Assembly: GCA_043763625.1 (NCBI GenBank)
Contig: JAYULL010000089.1
Location: 1-12,078, forward strand
Length of the DNA: 12,078 nucleotides
Reading direction: 5' to 3'
Source of the DNA: Rubrolithibacter sp043763625
Lineage (GTDB): Bacteria > Bacteroidota > Bacteroidia > Sphingobacteriales > Sphingobacteriaceae
In this document: positions 7,996-12,078 of the stretch, piece by piece
Numbering within the stretch: position 1 is the stretch's first letter
Layout: the number at the start of each line of letters is the position of its first letter
Translations under genes and position numbers: made by a program
Notes under the pieces: model-generated
Told to the model about the DNA's origin: nothing
Database searches by the model: none
Seen by the model: only the letters and a program-made list of their open reading frames with translations

Positions 7996-8235
7996 TTAAA
8001 GGCTTAAGTCAGTGGAAGAATTGTTTAGAAAACCGGCTAAACTCAAATCTTCGTCAAGCTCATCCCATCTCAAGGCCTCGCCTTCGTGTACTATTTTATA
8101 CCTATTGCGTTGTTCCTGCGTACCTCTTGCCAAATTCTTGAATCTACTGAGCGCTTCTTTTATTACTCTCCCGTCGGATAGCTTAACAAAAATGTAGTCG
8201 TTTTTAAACCAAGCATCAATAATAGATAAACTCAT
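7996..8235 (-). CDS. DUF2442 domain protein
   Basis: 79 residues covering the whole small domain. The pattern IDAWFKNDYIFVKLSDGRVIKEALSRFKNL...TQEQRNRYKIVHEGEALRWDELDEDLSLAGFL matches the DUF2442 form: a strand-rich start ending in L-DGR-I, an EQR-N-Y element, and the W--LDEDLS--G-L signature. DUF2442 genes often stand next to DUF4160 genes and have been proposed as toxin-antitoxin-like pairs; the function is not established. Here the upstream partner is only a 3' remnant ending 12 bases before this start. The domain itself looks complete and its frame is intact. The deacetylase starts 9 bases downstream, so the two are probably cotranscribed. Confidence 0.82.
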   Translation of the reverse strand: MSLSIIDAWFKNDYIFVKLSDGRVIKEALSRFKNLARGTQEQRNRYKIVHEGEALRWDELDEDLSLAGFLNNSSTDLSL

Positions 8236-8247
8236 CGGCTTTTTAAT

Positions 8248-8352
8248 TTATTTCTTACCGAAGTATTCATTCCAACGCTCTATAATAAGTTCTTTGTTTT
8301 CTTCTATAATTGATATTGCTAAATAAATGTCCTTATTTTTTAGAGTGGATAA
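8248..8352 (-). pseudogene. 3' remnant of a probable DUF4160 gene
   Basis: The frame is open for 34 codons before a TAA at 8248-8250, with no start codon and an upstream stop at 8353-8355. The translation ends IYLAISIIEENKELIIERWNEYFGKK. The acidic helix with ENKELI..RW resembles the C-terminal end of DUF4160 proteins (typically an alpha helix ending EL---W). The position supports this: DUF4160 genes usually sit immediately before DUF2442 genes, as here with a 12-base gap. The rest of the gene is missing, replaced by the 5' fragment of a second deacetylase copy. The family call is an inference from a short stretch. Confidence 0.45.
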
Positions 8353-8378
8353 TTATCCTTCTGCTTTCCATCGAGGCT

Positions 8379-8501
8379 TGTAACAACCGGAATAGGGCCG
8401 TCGTCAAAGGTTAAATAAATGCACCTTTTATTTCGATCTTTATGCCATACGAAATTGGGATAAAGAAGACGAAGCCGGAAAGGTGTTTTTACAAGATACA
8501 T
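8379..8501 (-). pseudogene. 5' fragment of a second polysaccharide deacetylase gene
   Basis: Begins with an ATG at 8501 and reads 41 residues collinear with the intact deacetylase at 7369-7986, including the TFDDGP motif (four substitutions). After T41 the similarity ends abruptly; the frame runs on for 12 unrelated residues (SLDGKQKDNYPL) to a TAA at 8340-8342. Motifs 2-5 are absent, so it cannot be an active deacetylase. It is best explained as what remains of a duplicated gene after a deletion that also removed most of the DUF4160-like gene. A 53-residue peptide could still be made. The stretch 8343-8378 between the two remnants holds a perfect 12-base palindrome (GGATAATTATCC, 8347-8358) and nothing else recognisable. 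Confidence 0.9.
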
Positions 8502-8543
8502 TTAATAATTTATGGCTAAGTTAGGCTTTCATCTCATCTAAAC

Positions 8544-9938
8544 ATGTTTAATATCAAATCAAGAAGGTATAAAAATATATTTTTCTTTGTTCCGGGTCTT
8601 GCTTTAATCTTTACCGTACTCCCTGAAACACACGCTCAAGAGAAGATAACTTTACAACAAGCCGTTGAAGCTGCGCTTAAAAGCAACCTGCAAATTAAGC
8701 AAGCACAATTGCAAGAATCACTCACCGAGCAGGATTTAAAGCAGTTTAAACTAGCTTTGTTACCGACGTTAAATGCAAGCACAAATCTTAATTTTAACTT
8801 CGGTCGGAGTGTCGATCCTTTTTCCTACCAATTTGTCAATCAACAAATCACCTCAGCAAACGGAGGTGCTTCTACAGGTTTTACTTTGTTTCAGGGCGGG
8901 CAGAAATTAAACCAAATTTCTCAAAATAAATTATTACTCGAGGCAGATAAAAGCAATACGCGACGAGTTCAAAACGATCTGGCATTAAACGTCGCTACCA
9001 CTTATCTCGGCATTTTAAATAACCGCGACCTGCTTGCTGCTTCCGGGCAACAACTGGATCTGGCTCGGTTGCAATTGGAGCGTGAACAGAAACAGTTTGA
9101 TGTCGGGAATAAAACTTTAGCGGATTTATCGCAAGCAAAGGCTCAAGTAGCAACTGCCGAATTAAATGTCACAAATGCTCAAAATAATTTAGACATTTCT
9201 TATTTGAACTTAGCTCAGTTGATGGAAAGAAACCCTGCAGAACTTTTTGAAGCGGTTGCACCCCAAATAGACGAAATCGGTCAATTGAATACAGCTTATT
9301 CTGCGGCCCAAATTTATACTAAAGCAGTAGACAACTATCCGGATATAAAATACGCCGAGTTTAACGCGTTGGCCGCAAAACAGGCGATTAAGGTAGCACG
9401 AGGAAGTCTGTTTCCGCGATTGGACCTGCAGGCGAGCTTGGGAAGCGGGTATTCTACAGGATCTGAACGAATAAGACCTGGCCCTGACGGGACGCAAATA
9501 AGAGAAAGAAGCCCTTTTGGAAGTCAATTGAATAATAACTTCAACCAGACTTTAGGCTTCGGTTTGAGTATTCCGATTTTCAACGGACTGTCATCACGTA
9601 TTGCCGTAACTCGAGCAAAAATCCAATATCAAAATGCTTCGTTCGCTGAACAGCTTGCTAAAAATAATCTTAACAAGATCATCAATCAGGCTGTACTGGA
9701 CCTAAGAGCTTCAGAAAAAAGATACCGATCTGCGCAAACGGCCTTTGAATCTTCCAAAGAAGCATTCCGGGTTATCGAGCAACGATATAATGTAGGTTTG
9801 GTAAATTCTTTAGACTACAATCAATCTCAAACTAATTTGAACAAGGCGCAGTTCGACATGATTCAAGCAAAATACGATTTGATATTTAGAAGCAAGGTGA
9901 TTGATTTTTATTTAGGAAACCCCTTAGAATTTAATTAA
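8544..9938 (+). CDS. TolC-family outer membrane efflux protein
   Basis: 464 residues, full family length. A signal peptide (hydrophobic 12-26, cleavage probably after THA at 31) is followed by KITLQQAVEAALKSNLQIKQA, the usual OEP start. Two structural repeats are visible: helices with QFDVGNKTLADLSQAKAQVA near residue 190 and the matching RYNVGLVNSLDYNQSQTNLNKAQ near 415; strand regions PTLNASTNLNFNFGRS and FGLSIPIFNGLSSR belong to the outer-membrane barrel. It should trimerise into a channel through the outer membrane and periplasm. The adaptor gene begins 8 bases downstream, indicating one operon. The start codon has no Shine-Dalgarno sequence, as is normal for the phylum. The only promoter-proximal DNA is the 42 bases after the divergent deacetylase fragment; I could not identify a clear -33/-7 pair there. 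Confidence 0.94.
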   Translation: MFNIKSRRYKNIFFFVPGLALIFTVLPETHAQEKITLQQAVEAALKSNLQIKQAQLQESLTEQDLKQFKLALLPTLNASTNLNFNFGRSVDPFSYQFVNQQITSANGGASTGFTLFQGGQKLNQISQNKLLLEADKSNTRRVQNDLALNVATTYLGILNNRDLLAASGQQLDLARLQLEREQKQFDVGNKTLADLSQAKAQVATAELNVTNAQNNLDISYLNLAQLMERNPAELFEAVAPQIDEIGQLNTAYSAAQIYTKAVDNYPDIKYAEFNALAAKQAIKVARGSLFPRLDLQASLGSGYSTGSERIRPGPDGTQIRERSPFGSQLNNNFNQTLGFGLSIPIFNGLSSRIAVTRAKIQYQNASFAEQLAKNNLNKIINQAVLDLRASEKRYRSAQTAFESSKEAFRVIEQRYNVGLVNSLDYNQSQTNLNKAQFDMIQAKYDLIFRSKVIDFYLGNPLEFN

Positions 9939-9946
9939 ATTAATAA

Positions 9947-11305
9947 ATGGCAAAGAAGAACAATACCCTTAAATATGTGCTTGCAGCGGCCGGACTACTT
10001 GTGATTATCGCTATTGCCGGATATAAACTCGGGTGGTTCGGTAAAGGAGACATTCCGGAAGTCGCGACCGAAAAAGCCGTAAAGCGAACGATTATTGAAA
10101 CAGTTTCGGCAAGCGGAAAGGTACAGCCTGAAGTTGAAGTAAAGTTAAGCTCCGAAGTGTCGGGAGAAATTGTAGAACTCCTTGTAAAAGAGGGCGATGT
10201 GGTTAAAAAAGGACAGCTGCTTTGTAAGGTCAGACCGGATATTTTGAAGTCGGGGTACAACAGGGCAGTAGCGTCTTTAAATAGTCAACGAGCTTCGCTT
10301 GCTAGCAGTCGGCAACAATTAAAGCAGGCAGAAGCCAATTTCAACAATACGGAAGCTCGGTATAAAAGAAATACAGAACTCTTCAAGCAAAAAGTATTAT
10401 CAATCGCCGAATATGATGCTGCCAAGGCAGAGTATTTTGCTGCAAAGGCAAATCTGGAATCGGTTAAGCAAAACGTAGTAGGTGCTAAATTCGGCATTGA
10501 GCAGTCGAATGCGGTGGTTAAAGAAGCTGCTGAAAACCTCAACAAAACGACCATTTATGCACCCGTAAACGGCGTTGTTTCTAAACTTTCGGTAGAGTCG
10601 GGCGAACGGGTGGTAGGAACCGCACAAATGGCAGGCACTGAACTCATGCGCATCTCAAACCTAAACACTATGGAAGTTAGCGTTGATGTCAATGAAAGCG
10701 ATATAAATCGTGTTTCGCTGAATGATCTTGCAGATATTGAAATAGACGCCTTTCAAGGACGTAAATTTAAAGGGGCGGTTACCGAAATTGCAAGTTCGGC
10801 GAATATTACCGGTGCCACTTCCGATCAGGTTACCAATTTCACCGTTAAAGTTAGAATCTTGCCGGAATCGTATGCGGCACTATTAAAAGCTCAGGCAGAA
10901 AATCCATCGCCTTTTCGTCCGGGACTTTCTGCTACCGTTGATATTCAAACTCAAAAAACTACCGGTGTTGCCGTTCCTATTCAAGCAGTAACTACACGTG
11001 ATGATAAACCTAAAGACGAGGAAAAGGCCGGAAAACCTGAATCTGAGAACGCTGATGAGGAAGAAAAAGAAGATAAAGATAAGCCGGTGAAAGAGTATTT
11101 GTTTGTATACAGCAACGAGAAGGTTAAACAGATTGAAGTAAAAACCGGCATTCAGGACGACGAGTTTATTCAAATTCTATCAGGATTAAAAGGCGGCGAG
11201 GAAGTAGTGTCCCGGCCGTTTAGCGCCATAACAAAAACACTTAAGAACGACATGGAGGTTAAAAAGGTGAGTAAAGAAAAATTGTTTCAGGGAGAGAAAA
11301 AGTAA
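9947..11305 (+). CDS. HlyD/MacA-like periplasmic adaptor subunit
   Basis: 452 residues. One N-terminal membrane segment (about 9-27) anchors it to the inner membrane. Then come the first lipoyl-like half (57-95; VSGEIVELLVKEGDVVKKGQ), a helical hairpin (about 99-195), the second lipoyl half (IYAPVNGVVSKLSVESGERV) and a beta-barrel (about 235-335), with a membrane-proximal domain to the end. Adaptors of this type join an inner-membrane ABC (MacB-like) or RND pump to TolC. A strongly charged insert at 352-383 (15 acidic and 8 basic residues of 32) interrupts the membrane-proximal domain just after VAVPIQAVTTR; it is not part of the usual fold. No pump gene follows; the next gene is gpsA after 61 bases. 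Confidence 0.93.
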   Translation: MAKKNNTLKYVLAAAGLLVIIAIAGYKLGWFGKGDIPEVATEKAVKRTIIETVSASGKVQPEVEVKLSSEVSGEIVELLVKEGDVVKKGQLLCKVRPDILKSGYNRAVASLNSQRASLASSRQQLKQAEANFNNTEARYKRNTELFKQKVLSIAEYDAAKAEYFAAKANLESVKQNVVGAKFGIEQSNAVVKEAAENLNKTTIYAPVNGVVSKLSVESGERVVGTAQMAGTELMRISNLNTMEVSVDVNESDINRVSLNDLADIEIDAFQGRKFKGAVTEIASSANITGATSDQVTNFTVKVRILPESYAALLKAQAENPSPFRPGLSATVDIQTQKTTGVAVPIQAVTTRDDKPKDEEKAGKPESENADEEEKEDKDKPVKEYLFVYSNEKVKQIEVKTGIQDDEFIQILSGLKGGEEVVSRPFSAITKTLKNDMEVKKVSKEKLFQGEKK

Positions 11306-11366
11306 ATATTCATATAAATATTTAACTTGTACCGCTCAAATAATAGCTATTTAGTTCCTCAAATAC

Positions 11367-12078
11367 ATGGATTTATCCGGAAAGAAAATTGCCGTTATCG
11401 GCGGAGGAAGTTGGGCCACTGCCCTTGTTAAAATTTTATGTGATAATCCTCAGCCTAAAGATATTTTTTGGTGGATGCGCAGTGCCGAAAATGTAGAGCA
11501 TATCCGTAACTACAAACATAATCCCAACTATCTCAGCTCTGTCGAAATTAAAATTCCTTCCGGAAATATTAATAACTGCCTTAAAACAACTTTAGCAGCT
11601 GCAGATGTTTTATTGCTCTGCGTTCCTGCTGCTTTCTTAAAAGAAGCATTAGTTGAGGTTGAACCTAAGGATTTAAAAGGAAAAAAAGTTATATCCGCAA
11701 TAAAGGGAATTGTGCCCGAGCATAATTTGATTATTGCCGAGTTTATGCACCGGCACTTTAATATTCCTTTGGCGGATCTAGTAGTGATTAGCGGGCCGTG
11801 CCATGCAGAAGAAGTTGCTTTAGAGAAATTATCTTACCTCACAATTGCCGCTCAAGACATTACTCTTGCCGAGTCTTTTGCAGGATTAATTGTGTCCAGA
11901 TATATTAAAGCTAATGTATCTGATGATATTTACGGGACGGAATATGCTGCTGTACTTAAAAATATTTATGCAATAGCCAGCGGGATTTGCCACGGGGTAG
12001 GTTTCGGTGATAATTTTCAAGCGGTATTGATCTCCAATGCTGTTCGCGAAATGAAACGCTTTGTTGATGCGGTTCATC
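11367..12078 (+). CDS. gpsA: NAD(P)H-dependent glycerol-3-phosphate dehydrogenase, N-terminal part
   Basis: 237 codons from the ATG at 11367 to the right edge, about 70% of the usual length. The Rossmann motif VIGGGSWATAL (10-20) binds the nicotinamide cofactor; LLCVPAAFLKE, KGIVPE, SGPCHAEEV (142-150) and LKNIYAIASGICHGVGFGDN are all GpsA signatures, with K198 as the probable catalytic lysine. The enzyme reduces dihydroxyacetone phosphate to sn-glycerol 3-phosphate in the cytoplasm, the first step of phospholipid synthesis. The 61-base gap after the adaptor gene holds an all-AT inverted repeat (11303-11310 with 11317-11324) overlapping the adaptor stop, without a T run, so whether gpsA has its own promoter is open. 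The frame is intact up to the window edge. Confidence 0.95.
   Translation, partial: MDLSGKKIAVIGGGSWATALVKILCDNPQPKDIFWWMRSAENVEHIRNYKHNPNYLSSVEIKIPSGNINNCLKTTLAAADVLLLCVPAAFLKEALVEVEPKDLKGKKVISAIKGIVPEHNLIIAEFMHRHFNIPLADLVVISGPCHAEEVALEKLSYLTIAAQDITLAESFAGLIVSRYIKANVSDDIYGTEYAAVLKNIYAIASGICHGVGFGDNFQAVLISNAVREMKRFVDAVH

Noticed and set aside
7864..8504. Mobile element bounded by direct repeats
   Set aside because: The 126-base repeats are coding copies of one gene, far longer than target-site duplications, and no transposase or terminal inverted repeats are present.
9210..9527. 105-codon minus-strand ORF inside the TolC gene
   Set aside because: Shadow ORF with no domain features, wholly inside a well-supported gene.
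11303..11324. Terminator after the adaptor gene
   Set aside because: The stem is all A-T and overlaps the stop codon, and no T run follows.

Overview
The window looks like a chromosomal segment of a Bacteroidota bacterium, most likely of the Sphingobacteriales/Cytophagales type. The reasons are the moderately AT-rich DNA, the near absence of Shine-Dalgarno sequences before clear start codons, the typical lipoprotein and SusD-era style signal peptides, a ThuA/PQQ-sugar-dehydrogenase/cytochrome c fusion protein of the kind found in this phylum, and the phylum's form of TolC/HlyD export genes. Both ends cut a gene: a TolC-family gene on the left and gpsA on the right.

Layout. Positions 1-431 hold the 3' end of a first TolC-family outer-membrane factor, which meets tail to tail, with no base between the stop codons, a minus-strand lipoprotein gene with YD-like repeats (432-1298). 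The gap 1299-1636 contains a strong plus-strand terminator hairpin (1480-1521) with no plus-strand gene before it, so it may end a small RNA. Then come two plus-strand genes likely concerned with extracytoplasmic carbohydrate: a secreted six-hairpin glycosidase (1637-3634) and a 1128-residue exported ThuA / PQQ sugar dehydrogenase / PKD / cytochrome c / C-terminal beta-domain protein (3822-7208), ended by a good terminator (7231-7266).

From 7369 to 8504 the minus strand carries a small accessory patch: an intact NodB-type polysaccharide deacetylase with an in-frame array of six 7-base repeats, a DUF2442 gene, a 3' remnant of what looks like its usual DUF4160 partner, and a 5' fragment of a second deacetylase copy. 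The deacetylase 5' ends form 126-base direct repeats 515 bases apart. This patch shows past duplication and deletion and is the most eventful part of the window.

From 8544 onward the plus strand has a TolC-family gene and, 8 bases later, a HlyD/MacA-like periplasmic adaptor with an unusual highly charged insert. Together they could form the outer and periplasmic parts of a tripartite exporter, but no inner-membrane pump gene follows; the next gene is gpsA (glycerol-3-phosphate dehydrogenase, phospholipid synthesis). I see no tRNA, rRNA, CRISPR array, transposase or integrase. No clearly new system was found; the best leads are the decayed deacetylase/DUF4160-DUF2442 patch, the heptamer repeat inside the deacetylase, and the orphan terminator.
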